From: JBPYCR01 sp051846935
GTDB lineage: Bacteria > Bacillota > Bacilli > Bacillales > Amphibacillaceae
Reading direction: 5' to 3'
Assembly: GCF_051846935.1 (NCBI RefSeq)
Contig: NZ_JBPYCS010000003.1
Location: forward strand, 62,001-126,000
DNA length: 64,000 nt
Part shown: positions 44,040 to 52,662 of the stretch, in pieces
Position numbering within the stretch: position 1 is the first letter of the stretch
How the letters are laid out: every line of letters begins with the position of its first letter
Notes under the pieces: model-generated
Told to the model about the DNA's origin: nothing
The model's database searches: none
Seen by the model: only the letters and a program-made list of their open reading frames with translations
Translations under genes and position numbers: made by a program

Positions 44040-44403
44040 TTTGTCAAATGACGTTGGTGGTGTATTTTAAGTCGAGGAATACCTACTAATTAAGTAGAAC
44101 GAAAACATGAAATCTTGCATTCTGATTCGCTGACTTGCACTACAGCCGACAGGCTTTCCACGGTTACTGCCTCAGCTTTTGTAGCTCCTCTATCCGAGTC
44201 GCTACAGGGATCTTCGGACGCTTGCTATTTCCTCAGTCGTCCGTCAACTTTCGTTCTTGTCAGCTTAAAGAGGGCTAATCGCATTTTTGCACACATTTCC
44301 ATGCTGTTTAATTTGCAACGGATATATGAAGCTTTTAACATTCTTCACATTTCCCTATCAAAACATAAAGTGATTTTGCTTCACCAACGTCATATATTGT
44401 ACA
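44040..44403. mobile_element. MITE-like element between rny and ymdB
   Basis: About 360 bases are bounded by inverted repeats: ATGACGTTGGTG at 44048-44059 and its exact complement at 44382-44393, extended outwards by TTTGTCAA and TTGTACAATAT. The interior has no open gene but contains GGCTTTCCACGGTTACTGCC, a diverged relative of the other repeats. No target duplication is clear. Confidence 0.5.
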
Positions 44404-44406
44404 ACT

Positions 44407-44440
44407 AAAAAAACAAAGCAGTGAAATTACACTGCTTTGT
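44407..44440 (-). terminator. intrinsic terminator of rny
   Basis: A perfect 11-bp stem, ACAAAGCAGTG/CACTGCTTTGT, is followed on the minus strand by TTTTTT. It starts three bases after the rny stop. Confidence 0.9.
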
Positions 44441-44442
44441 CT

Positions 44443-46008
44443 TTATTTTGCATATTCAACGGCTCGTGTTTCTCTTATAACCGTGACTTTTATATGTCCT
44501 GGATAATCAAGTTCACTTTCAATTCGTTTACGAATATCTCTTGCAATGTGAACTGCATCTACATCTTTAATTTCATCCGGTTTAACCATAATACGTATTT
44601 CTCTTCCTGCCTGAATTGCAAATGATTTTTCAACACCTGAAAACGATTCGGATATTTCTTCTAGCTTTTCAAGTCGCTTAATGTAATTTTCCAACGTTTC
44701 ACTTCTTGCTCCTGGTCTAGCTGCTGATAAAGCATCTGCAGCAGCAACTAAAACAGAAATAATGGAAGTCGCTTCCTCGTCTCCATGATGCGAGGCAATG
44801 GAATTTACAACTACTTCATGCTCTTTATACTTCATCGCTAATTCTTTACCGATTTCAACGTGACTGCCTTCTACTTCATGGTCTATTGCCTTTCCAATAT
44901 CATGAAGAAGTCCGGCTCTTCTTGCGAGCATCTGATCTTCACCTAGTTCAGCAGCTAGTAAGCCTGAAAGATAGGCTACTTCAACGGAATGCTTTAACAC
45001 ATTTTGACCATAGCTTGTACGATATTTCAACCGACCAAGTATTTTAATTAGATCTGGATGTAATCCATGGATACCTATTTCAAAAGTCGTTTCTTCTCCA
45101 ATTTCACGAATATATTCGTCTACCTCTCGTCTCGCTTTGTCAACCATCTCTTCAATTCGAGCTGGGTGGATTCTTCCATCTTGCACTAGCTTTTCCAAAG
45201 CTAAACGAGCTGTTTCTCTACGAATTGGATCAAATCCGGACAAAATTACCGCTTCTGGTGTATCGTCAATTATTAAATCAATTCCGGTTAAGGTTTCCAA
45301 TGTACGGATATTTCGACCTTCGCGGCCAATGATCCGTCCTTTCATTTCATCATTTGGTAAGTTTACAACCGATACAGTTGTTTCTGCAACATGATCAGCA
45401 GCACAACGTTGCAATGCTAGTGAAAGAATGTTCTTTGCTTTTTTATCAGCTTCTTCTTTTGCATTGTTTTCTGCCTCTTTGATCATTACTGCCGTTTCAT
45501 GTGTTACTTCTTTTTCAACTCGATCTAATAATACTTTTTTGGCCTGATCTGTTGTATATCCTGAAATGCGCTCAAGCTCCATTTGCTGCTCGTTTAACAT
45601 CGCGTCCACTTTGCTTTCCATTTCTTCAATTTGTTGTTGTTTTTCTGTCAGTGTTTGTTCTCTTTTTTCTAATACGAGTTCACGCTTATCGAGTGTGACA
45701 CTTTTTCTATCCAGATTTTCTTCTTTTTGCATCAGACGATCATCTTGTCTTTGTAGTTCCAAACGTCGCTCACGTATTTCTTCTTCTGCCTGCTGACGAA
45801 GTTTATGATTTTCATCCTTCGCCTCAAGAAGCGCCTCTTTTTTAGAGGCATCTGCATTCCGATGTGCTTCTTCAACTATTTGTTTTGCTAAATTTTCTGC
45901 ACTGGAAATTTTAGCTTCAGCAATAGATTTACGAATCAGATACCCAACAACAATACCGACGATTAAGACTAAGGCGAGCAAAATGGAGATGACAAAAGGA
46001 TTGTCCAC
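44443..46008 (-). CDS. rny: ribonuclease Y
   Basis: RNase Y is the membrane-bound endonuclease that starts mRNA decay and maturation. The protein has a N-terminal membrane helix, a long charged coiled coil (about residues 30-190), a KH domain (MKGRIIGREGRNIRTLE) and an HD domain with GLLHDIGKAIDHEVEGSH. I chose GTG at 46008 with GGAGG eight bases upstream; a GTG at 46017 touches that site. The length of 521 residues is normal. An unusual set of inverted TTGTA repeats lies in its upstream region. Confidence 0.95.
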   Translation of the reverse strand: MDNPFVISILLALVLIVGIVVGYLIRKSIAEAKISSAENLAKQIVEEAHRNADASKKEALLEAKDENHKLRQQAEEEIRERRLELQRQDDRLMQKEENLDRKSVTLDKRELVLEKREQTLTEKQQQIEEMESKVDAMLNEQQMELERISGYTTDQAKKVLLDRVEKEVTHETAVMIKEAENNAKEEADKKAKNILSLALQRCAADHVAETTVSVVNLPNDEMKGRIIGREGRNIRTLETLTGIDLIIDDTPEAVILSGFDPIRRETARLALEKLVQDGRIHPARIEEMVDKARREVDEYIREIGEETTFEIGIHGLHPDLIKILGRLKYRTSYGQNVLKHSVEVAYLSGLLAAELGEDQMLARRAGLLHDIGKAIDHEVEGSHVEIGKELAMKYKEHEVVVNSIASHHGDEEATSIISVLVAAADALSAARPGARSETLENYIKRLEKLEEISESFSGVEKSFAIQAGREIRIMVKPDEIKDVDAVHIARDIRKRIESELDYPGHIKVTVIRETRAVEYAK

Positions 46009-46032
46009 GATTTTCACCTCCTATTGCTATAA

Positions 46033-46112
46033 AATTGTACAATTCATTATTGTCGGCATATACCATATTTAATAAATAAAGATTGTATAATAGAAATATA
46101 AAATTATACAAT
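46033..46112 (-). promoter_or_regulatory. rny upstream region with repeated TTGTAyAA motifs
   Basis: ATTGTATAAT (46082-46091) and ATTATACAAT (46103-46112) are perfect inverted repeats 11 bases apart; on the minus strand they would overlap a TTGTAT -35 and a TATACA -10. A third palindrome, AATTGTACAATT, lies at 46033-46044. This may be the rny promoter with operator sites, or a stem-loop. Confidence 0.4.
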
Positions 46113-46415
46113 TTAATTTTAAATGTACTACTAATCAATGTCAATGAATACCCTTTCGTTTTCTTCTAATTGCTTATAAGTAACCCATATGGTTTAAGCA
46201 ATCTGTTATACAGACGCCACGTTTAATTTGCACTACTGTGCCATCAGACTCTTATAGCTGCCATCGGTTTGCGTTATTTGATCATCTCCCAGGTGAAAGT
46301 AGTCTTTTGTCGTTTTCCGTGTCGTTCTTGATCTAAGTGACTTTTAACAAATCTGGCTCTTTAACTATTCTTTTGGGTTCTACGTCAAATGTCACTAGCA
46401 ATGGTAAGGAGCAAT
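46113..46415. other. unexplained intergenic stretch between recA and rny
   Basis: This stretch is GC-richer than the flanking spacer. On the minus strand short frames read KSHLDQERHGKRQKTTFTW and YFHLGDDQITQTDGSYKSL, which look protein-like but are in different frames and broken by stops. It could be the remnant of a lost gene or insertion element. No intact feature is seen. Confidence 0.35.
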
Positions 46416-46420
46416 AAAAA

Positions 46421-46450
46421 AACCTTTACCAGTTTTGAGTTAGGTAAAGG
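46421..46450 (-). terminator. intrinsic terminator of recA
   Basis: CCTTTACC and GGTAAAGG form an 8-bp stem with a 12-base loop, followed on the minus strand by seven T residues. Confidence 0.85.
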
Positions 46451-46541
46451 GCCTTTTCAATTAAATGCATTTTATTATTGTTTTAATATCACGAATAAAC
46501 TACAAAGCGAAAAGAGTACGTACGATATTTATTAGTACAGC

Positions 46542-47576
46542 CTATGCTTCATTTTCTTCAAGATCAGAAGCGCTCTCTGTTTCTGCTGGTTCATCTAATT
46601 GGTAATGCGCTCGTATCGCTGTATGAATTTCATCCATTATATCTTCATTTTCTTTTAAAAATTGCTTTGCATTTTCACGACCTTGGCCAAGTCTATCTTC
46701 TTTATAGGAGTACCAAGAGCCGCTTTTTTCAACGATATCAAGCTCTGCTCCAATATCAATAATCTCGCCTTCTTTAGATATACCTTCTCCATACATAATA
46801 TCGACCATAGCTTGCTTAAATGGCGGGGCTACTTTATTTTTAACTACTTTAATTCGCGTTTTGTTCCCTACCATATCGTTCCCTTGTTTCAATGTTTCGG
46901 CACGGCGTACTTCCAAGCGGACAGAAGAATAAAATTTTAATGCACGGCCGCCTGGAGTCGTCTCTGGATTCCCGAACATAATGCCAACTTTTTCTCTAAT
47001 CTGATTAATGAATATCGCAGTAGAATTTGATTTATTAATGGCACCAGACAATTTTCTTAGTGCTTGAGACATTAAACGCGCTTGCAAACCGACATGCGAA
47101 TCTCCCATTTCTCCTTCAATTTCAGCCTTTGGTACTAATGCCGCAACTGAATCAACGACGATAATGTCCACCGCGCCACTACGTACAAGCGCTTCAGCAA
47201 TCTCTAAGGCCTGCTCTCCGGTATCAGGCTGTGATAAAAGCAACTCTTCAATGTTTACTCCTAGTGCTCTTGCATAGGTCGGATCTAATGCATGCTCAGC
47301 ATCGATAAAAGCTGCTTGCCCTCCATTTCTTTGGGCTTCTGCGATTGCATGCAACGCAACAGTTGTTTTACCAGACGATTCTGGGCCATAAATTTCAATG
47401 ACTCGCCCTTTCGGATAGCCACCAATTCCTAAAGCGACATCCAACGCTAGGGAGCCACTTGGGATCGTTGCAAGCTTTTTCTCAGCCTGCTCTCCAAGTT
47501 TCATAATTGAACCTTTTCCAAATTGCTTCTCTATATTTCGTAAAGCCATATCTAGTGCTTGTTTTCTATCATTCAA
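46542..47576 (-). CDS. recA: recombinase RecA
   Basis: RecA carries out strand exchange and triggers LexA self-cleavage. The 344-residue protein has the Walker A motif GPESSGKT near residue 67, VDSVAALVPKAEIEGEMGD, the MAW-type INQIREKVGIMFGNPETTPG (L2 loop), and an acidic tail (ASDLEENEA). The ATG has AAAGGAGG upstream. A LexA box and a near-consensus promoter precede it. It follows cinA as in many Gram-positive bacteria. Confidence 0.98.
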   Translation of the reverse strand: MNDRKQALDMALRNIEKQFGKGSIMKLGEQAEKKLATIPSGSLALDVALGIGGYPKGRVIEIYGPESSGKTTVALHAIAEAQRNGGQAAFIDAEHALDPTYARALGVNIEELLLSQPDTGEQALEIAEALVRSGAVDIIVVDSVAALVPKAEIEGEMGDSHVGLQARLMSQALRKLSGAINKSNSTAIFINQIREKVGIMFGNPETTPGGRALKFYSSVRLEVRRAETLKQGNDMVGNKTRIKVVKNKVAPPFKQAMVDIMYGEGISKEGEIIDIGAELDIVEKSGSWYSYKEDRLGQGRENAKQFLKENEDIMDEIHTAIRAHYQLDEPAETESASDLEENEA

Positions 47577-47606
47577 TGAGACTACCTCCTTTAATCAACT
47601 ACCCAT

Positions 47607-47635
47607 ATCATACAATGTTTTTATTGTTTTGCCAA
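47607..47635 (-). promoter_or_regulatory. sigma-A promoter of recA
   Basis: TTGGCA (47635-47630) and TATGAT (47612-47607) are 17 bases apart. Confidence 0.7.
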
Positions 47636-47642
47636 CAAAAAC

Positions 47643-47656
47643 CGAATAAATGTTCT
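47643..47656 (-). promoter_or_regulatory. LexA (SOS) box of recA
   Basis: CGAATAAATGTTCT matches the Bacillus SOS box CGAACnnnnGTTCG at ten conserved positions minus two. It lies seven bases upstream of the -35 element. Confidence 0.7.
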
Positions 47657-47748
47657 TATTTTTATTTATAATTTATTACGGACTTTTAAAAAACAACTTA
47701 AAAAGGCCATAAAATAACTCATTTTCAAGAAAAAATTACATAAGGAAA

Positions 47749-48996
47749 TTACATTTTGAGGAAACGGTACAATATTTCAAATCCTTTAAGCATTGCTCTT
47801 CTTCTCACTGTATTTCGATCGCCCTGAAAAATGAATTTCTCCACTTTTTGTTTCCCCAAACGATCACTAACTGCAATAAAGACTGTTCCTACAGGCTGTC
47901 CTTCAATGGAATTAGGACCAGCTACGCCGGTAAAGCTAATTCCTATATCCGCATCCAAAACAGTACATATATTTTCTGCCATTTCAATTGCACACGCTTC
48001 GCTTACAGTACCTTTTGCGTCTATCGTTTCTGGTGAAACATGTAATACATCCGTTTTCACCTTCGTATCATAGCATACAACTGCTCCACGGCAAACAGAC
48101 GAGATACCAGAAGCTGCAATTAATTTATGAGTAAACATTCCTCCTGTTAAGCTTTCCGCAGCTGCAATGTACTTATTTTGTTCATTTAGCATTGATAATA
48201 TTGTGTTTTGAATACTATCATGCTCCATACCATAAAAGTATTCGCCAACCTTATCTAACACTTTCTCTTTTGTCCCATTTAAAAGGTCTTCAGCCTTCTC
48301 GCTTGATGTCGCTTTAGCAGTCAGTCTAATAACAACCCCATCATCCTGTGCAAGTGGAGCTATTGTAGGATTATTTTGTACTTGAATTAGAGATTGAAGC
48401 TCATGCTCTAATTGTGATTCACCAATTCCAATAAAACGAAGCACTTTTGATTTAATAATCATTTCTTCGCCCATTTGTTCACGTATATATGGAAAAACAG
48501 CTTGAATAGACAACTGTTTCATTTCTCGTGGAACACCAGGTAAAAAGATCCACGTTTTATTTTCATACGGTACGATCATACCTGGTGCCATACCAACTGT
48601 ATTTTCAATTACTTTTGCATTGGAAAACACTCTCGCTTGTCTTTCGTTATTCGGTGTCATTTCTTTTCCTTGTCTACGATAAAAAGCTTTAATTTTATCC
48701 ATTGACGGCTGATGCTCGGTTAATTCCATGTTACTCAATTGTTGAAAGGCTTCACGGGTCAAATCATCCTCGGTCGGCCCTAAGCCGCCAGTTACAATTA
48801 TAATATCAGAACGCTTATGTGCGTCTTTAAACACTTGTTCCACACGTTGTAAATTATCTCCTACAACGGTGTGATAAAACGTGTTGACTCCATAGGCTGC
48901 TAGCTGATCAGATAGCCATTGTGCATTTGTGTTTGCAATTTGCCCTAATAATAATTCCGTCCCAACAGCAATGATTTCTGTATTTGTTTGTTTCAT
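47749..48996 (-). CDS. cinA: CinA, NMN amidohydrolase / ADP-ribose pyrophosphatase-like protein
   Basis: CinA has an N-terminal MoCF-type domain (VGTELLLGQIANTNAQWLS, GGLGPTEDDLTREAF) and a C-terminal CinA domain that in other bacteria deamidates nicotinamide mononucleotide (AAAESLTGGMFTH, GVAGPNSIEGQPVGTVFIA). In B. subtilis it is competence-induced with recA. I chose the ATG at 48996, which overlaps the pgsA stop (TAATG). The length of 415 residues is normal. Confidence 0.94.
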   Translation of the reverse strand: MKQTNTEIIAVGTELLLGQIANTNAQWLSDQLAAYGVNTFYHTVVGDNLQRVEQVFKDAHKRSDIIIVTGGLGPTEDDLTREAFQQLSNMELTEHQPSMDKIKAFYRRQGKEMTPNNERQARVFSNAKVIENTVGMAPGMIVPYENKTWIFLPGVPREMKQLSIQAVFPYIREQMGEEMIIKSKVLRFIGIGESQLEHELQSLIQVQNNPTIAPLAQDDGVVIRLTAKATSSEKAEDLLNGTKEKVLDKVGEYFYGMEHDSIQNTILSMLNEQNKYIAAAESLTGGMFTHKLIAASGISSVCRGAVVCYDTKVKTDVLHVSPETIDAKGTVSEACAIEMAENICTVLDADIGISFTGVAGPNSIEGQPVGTVFIAVSDRLGKQKVEKFIFQGDRNTVRRRAMLKGFEILYRFLKM

Positions 48997-49574
48997 TATT
49001 TTGAATCCCTCATTACATGCCAATTTTTATAAAAATAATCAAATCCTGAGACGACAGTAAATAGTAAAGCGATATACAACATAAATATATCTAAAGGAAT
49101 GTTTATATATGCAAAAGGAAAATTATGCAGCAGCATTAAAGTAATTGCTATAATTTGTGAAACTGTTTTTATTTTTCCTAATGGACTCGCAGCTAACACA
49201 ATTCCTTCCCCTGAAGCAACTAATCGAAGGCCCGTAACTGCAAATTCCCTACTAATTATTAAAATAACGAGCCATGCAGGTGCCAGCTCTAATTGTACGA
49301 GTAAAATAAACGCAGCAGAGACGAGCAGTTTATCTGCGAGTGGATCTAAAAATTTACCTAAGTTTGTAATCAAATTATATTTACGGGCATAATACCCATC
49401 AAGCCAATCCGTGCTTGATGCAATAATAAATAGCAAGGCAGCAGCGAAGTGAGTTATAGGTAGCTCTCTATTTCCTATTTCCCAAGTACCCCAATCAAAA
49501 GGTATAGAGAGTATGACGATAAAAATGGGAATTAAAAAAATTCTTGATAACGTAATCTTGTTTGGTATATTCAT
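48996..49574 (-). CDS. pgsA: CDP-diacylglycerol--glycerol-3-phosphate 3-phosphatidyltransferase
   Basis: PgsA makes phosphatidylglycerol phosphate, the committed step to phosphatidylglycerol. The membrane protein of 192 residues has the CDP-alcohol phosphotransferase motif DWLDGYYARKYNLITNLGKF, continuing to DPLADK. I chose the ATG at 49574 (MNIPNKITLSR) with GGAGG 11 bases upstream; the spacing is long, and a GTG at 49592 overlaps that site. It lies between rodZ and cinA. Confidence 0.94.
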   Translation of the reverse strand: MNIPNKITLSRIFLIPIFIVILSIPFDWGTWEIGNRELPITHFAAALLFIIASSTDWLDGYYARKYNLITNLGKFLDPLADKLLVSAAFILLVQLELAPAWLVILIISREFAVTGLRLVASGEGIVLAASPLGKIKTVSQIIAITLMLLHNFPFAYINIPLDIFMLYIALLFTVVSGFDYFYKNWHVMRDSK

Positions 49575-49639
49575 TCCAGACTGTTCCTCCACTTATAAAT
49601 TAAATGAATAAACCCCCTCGTACATTCCAGGGGATTCAC

Positions 49640-50545
49640 CTATTCTTCCGTGTTTGTTTCGTTTAAAAGCACCCATATTTTTTGATGAACATGCTTACTA
49701 GGGTCTACAGGATATTCCATTTCTACATCGTTAATGGAAACAGAAATATTAGACGCATTACCAATATTAAAATAAAGTTTTTCTTCATCAGTTATCTCCA
49801 TTTGCAATGGAGACTCTGTTTGATTGAACATTCCTGAAAAATAACTTTCTCCACTCTCGCCTTTCACGTCTACGTAAGATTCTCCACTAGCAGTAAATTT
49901 TAAAGCAATTGATTCTCCCGCATTGCTAAATTGAACGGTAGACTCCGGGGAATTTCCCGTACCTTCTTCAATTACTTGAAAGCTACCTTTTGTTTCAACT
50001 TCCGTATCGTTCGCATCCGGAGTATTTTCTCCATCTGCAGGTGTATCATTTTCAGAAGCGTTATCTTGATCTGCTTCAGCTGGCGGTTCTTCTTCAACAT
50101 TTCGGATGATTTGATCATTTTCTTGAGGTTCATCCGACTCCGTTCCTACATTTTTTCCTGTTTGCTGGTAGAGAGCCCAAGCAACTAGGAAGATACCAAC
50201 GACTAATAATAGTACGATCATCGTTGGAATAAACGAAAACATAGCTGAACTCTTCGTCGAGCTATTTTTTCGTGATCGTTGAATTCGTGTGTATTGGATG
50301 GACTCATCTTCGTCAATTGGATCTTGTTCAACAAAATCATCCAATAAAGCATACGCATCAAGTCCTACAGCATTCGCGTATTCTTTTATAAATGCTTTTG
50401 CATAAAACTTTCCAGGTAATACGTTGTAATTCCCTTCTTCAATTGCAATTAAATATCGTTTCTGTATTTTAGTTGTTTCTTGCAAATGATCTAAAGAAAT
50501 GCCTTTTTCCTCTCGTGCATCCCTAAGCTTATCGCCTATTTCCAT
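49640..50545 (-). CDS. rodZ: cell-shape protein RodZ (YmfM)
   Basis: RodZ links MreB filaments to the wall-building machinery. The 301-residue protein has a cytoplasmic helix-turn-helix domain (GDKLRDAREEKGISLDHLQE), one membrane helix near residues 107-128, a linker rich in Asp, Glu and Asn, and an extracellular DUF4115 domain at the end. Gene order with ymfK, pgsA and cinA matches B. subtilis. A weak stem (CCCCT...AGGGG) lies after its stop at 49604-49636. Confidence 0.92.
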   Translation of the reverse strand: MEIGDKLRDAREEKGISLDHLQETTKIQKRYLIAIEEGNYNVLPGKFYAKAFIKEYANAVGLDAYALLDDFVEQDPIDEDESIQYTRIQRSRKNSSTKSSAMFSFIPTMIVLLLVVGIFLVAWALYQQTGKNVGTESDEPQENDQIIRNVEEEPPAEADQDNASENDTPADGENTPDANDTEVETKGSFQVIEEGTGNSPESTVQFSNAGESIALKFTASGESYVDVKGESGESYFSGMFNQTESPLQMEITDEEKLYFNIGNASNISVSINDVEMEYPVDPSKHVHQKIWVLLNETNTEE

Positions 50546-50563
50546 AAGTAAACACCATCCATT

Positions 50564-51355
50564 TTAAAAATCGAACATAGAAAAACCGGTTCCGTGACTA
50601 TCGTGTACTTTATTAATAGGTTCATACGTTATCTCTTCATTTTCATCACTGCGTAGTTCAATTATATAATCAAAGTCATCTATATTATATTCGGTTTGTT
50701 GCACAAAAATATCGGGGTGCTCTACAACTTTTGTTGCCGGAAGCTGCATAATCTCTCTTATAAGCTGCCAATGCTTCTCATTTGCACGTTTTTTTGAGAC
50801 CACTCCGTCAATTATATAAATATTGTCTTTACTGTACTCGCCTTCGATCAGTTGATTTCGTACGGTCTGCTTCAATAAAGTACTTGAAACAAAAAGCCAA
50901 CGTTTATTGGCACAAACACTTGCAGCCACAATTGATTCTGTTTTCCCAACACGTGGCATCCCTCTTACACCTATTAATTTATGTCCATCACTTTTATACA
51001 GTTCTGCCATAAAGTCAACTAATATCCCCAACTCATCTCGAACAAAGCGAATCGTTTTCCGATCTTCTTCATCTCTATGAATGTATTTTCCATGTCGAAC
51101 AGCAAGCTTATCTCTTAGCTTTGGTTTTCGCAATTTCGTTATTTTTATCGTATCTACTGTTTCTAATATGGAGCGTAACCGGATTATGTTCTCATCGTAT
51201 TTAGACAACAACAGCATTCCGCGTCTTGCTTTTTCTACTCCATTTATTGTAATAATGTTAATTGAAAGCATACCAAGCAATGACGAAATGTCGCCAAGTA
51301 GGCCGGGACGATTATATTGAAGTTCATATTCAAAATACCATTCCGTTTTATCCAT
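50564..51355 (-). CDS. ymfK: YmfK, DUF3388 protein with ACT-like and P-loop-like segments
   Basis: The 263-residue protein starts with an ACT-like domain (EYELQYNRPGLLGDISSLLG) and then has a P-loop-like motif, GVRGMPRVGKTES, near residue 130. A basic segment (RKPKLRDKLAVRHGKYIHR) links them. The family is conserved across Bacillaceae next to rodZ, but its biochemical role is unknown to me. It lies 18 bases upstream of rodZ on the transcript. Confidence 0.88.
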   Translation of the reverse strand: MDKTEWYFEYELQYNRPGLLGDISSLLGMLSINIITINGVEKARRGMLLLSKYDENIIRLRSILETVDTIKITKLRKPKLRDKLAVRHGKYIHRDEEDRKTIRFVRDELGILVDFMAELYKSDGHKLIGVRGMPRVGKTESIVAASVCANKRWLFVSSTLLKQTVRNQLIEGEYSKDNIYIIDGVVSKKRANEKHWQLIREIMQLPATKVVEHPDIFVQQTEYNIDDFDYIIELRSDENEEITYEPINKVHDSHGTGFSMFDF

Positions 51356-51540
51356 ATATAAACCCCTTTATTTAAAATCATACAACAAAACAATAATCAC
51401 ATGCTTTATATTATATAATAGATGATTTATTCTTCACTTAAAAGGAATTCATAAAAAAAATTTAGATTTTATCAAGAACGACCGTAAGTAAGTACTGTGC
51501 CATTGTATCTAATTTTTTTAAAAACACAGATAGACAAAAA

Positions 51541-51569
51541 GGAAGCTGTATGTTCAGTATACAGCTTCC
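51541..51569 (-). terminator. intrinsic terminator of ymfJ
   Basis: A perfect 11-bp stem, GGAAGCTGTAT/ATACAGCTTCC, with a 7-base loop is followed on the minus strand by TTTTTG. The 230-base gap to ymfK otherwise shows nothing clear. Confidence 0.88.
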
Positions 51570-51585
51570 GACAGAAATAAGAAAA

Positions 51586-51846
51586 TTAATTTGAACTTCC
51601 TTGATTTTTAACTAGCTTGACCATTGTGCTTGCTAAGGCATGCTGTTCTTCTTCTGAAGCTGCATTCCAAAGCTCTCTAAGTACCGCTTCCTCATTGTTT
51701 TTAGCTTCGACATGCTGTGAAAGATAATCTCCTACTTCATGAGCTACATTCGTAATTGTTTCATCGCTCATTCCTTGCTGTTTTGCTTGATCTAGTTTAT
51801 TTGCGAGAAAATCCTTCCATGTTTCAAAATTGTCTAAAACAGACAC
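51586..51846 (-). CDS. ymfJ: YmfJ, DUF3243 protein
   Basis: A small soluble protein of 86 residues starting MSVLDNFETWKDFLANKLDQ, mostly helical. I chose GTG at 51846 with AGGAGG eight bases upstream; the longer frame starting at 51873 lacks a site. The family is conserved in Bacillaceae near ymfI and ymfK and has no known function. Confidence 0.88.
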   Translation of the reverse strand: MSVLDNFETWKDFLANKLDQAKQQGMSDETITNVAHEVGDYLSQHVEAKNNEEAVLRELWNAASEEEQHALASTMVKLVKNQGSSN

Positions 51847-51933
51847 TGCACATACCTCCTTCCATGTTTGCATGTATAGTATTTGAATTACAATAATGTT
51901 TATACATGAAATGGAGAGTGAGGTATAAGTTTG

Positions 51934-52650
51934 TTACCAACCCCCTGTAACGTTAATAACTTCTCCTTGTACATATGTCGCATTTTCACTAAGTAAAAAT
52001 TGCACCATATTGGCAATGTCTTCTGATGAACCAGGACGACTGGCGGGAATTTCGGATATAATTTTTTCTTTTTCTGCTTCGCTTAAATGATCATTCATTT
52101 TCGTATCAATAAAGCCTGGGCTAATTCCGTTTACAGTTATTCCGCATGGTGCCACTTCTTTTGCCAACGCCTTTACAAAGCTGTTTTGAGCCCCTTTTAC
52201 AGAGGAATAAATCACTTCATTACTTGCACCAACTGTCCCCCATATTGATGTAATAAAAAGAATCTTACCATAGCCTCGCTGGATCATTGGTGGAAGTAAG
52301 TGCTTCGTAATCATCCAAGGTGCTTTAACATGCAACGTAAGCATGCTATCCATCGTTTCTTCTGTTGCATCCTGAAATAAACCGTTCGTTGCAATACCAC
52401 TTACAAAAACGATGGAATCCACCGGGAACACAACCTTTGCAACAAATGCTTTTACTTCGTTTGGCAATGTCAAATCCGCTTGAATTACTGCGATAATTTG
52501 ATCTGTTGGAACTGATTTAAACAATTCATCAATAGGCCGCCTGTTTTTATAGTAATGTAAGAGCAGAGTATATCCTTCCGCAGCCAACTGCTTTGCAATC
52601 GCAATCCCAATATCCCCGCTCGCCCCAACAATTAATATATTTTTATTCAT
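51934..52650 (-). CDS. ymfI: SDR-family reductase YmfI (elongation factor P 5-aminopentanone reductase)
   Basis: YmfI is a short-chain dehydrogenase that in B. subtilis reduces the 5-aminopentanone group on elongation factor P. The 238-residue protein has the nucleotide motif VGASGDIGIAIA, the catalytic serine in FITSIWGTVG, YSSVKGA (the usual YxxxK), and VNGISPGFIDT. It resembles FabG but belongs to the ymfFHI cluster. It lies 12 bases downstream of ymfH. Confidence 0.92.
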   Translation of the reverse strand: MNKNILIVGASGDIGIAIAKQLAAEGYTLLLHYYKNRRPIDELFKSVPTDQIIAVIQADLTLPNEVKAFVAKVVFPVDSIVFVSGIATNGLFQDATEETMDSMLTLHVKAPWMITKHLLPPMIQRGYGKILFITSIWGTVGASNEVIYSSVKGAQNSFVKALAKEVAPCGITVNGISPGFIDTKMNDHLSEAEKEKIISEIPASRPGSSEDIANMVQFLLSENATYVQGEVINVTGGW

Positions 52651-52662
52651 TTTATCACCTAT

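Noticed and set aside
49604..49636. Terminator between rodZ and pgsA
   Set aside because: Only five pairs (CCCCT/AGGGG) and a poor T-run; noted in the rodZ entry but not listed as a feature.
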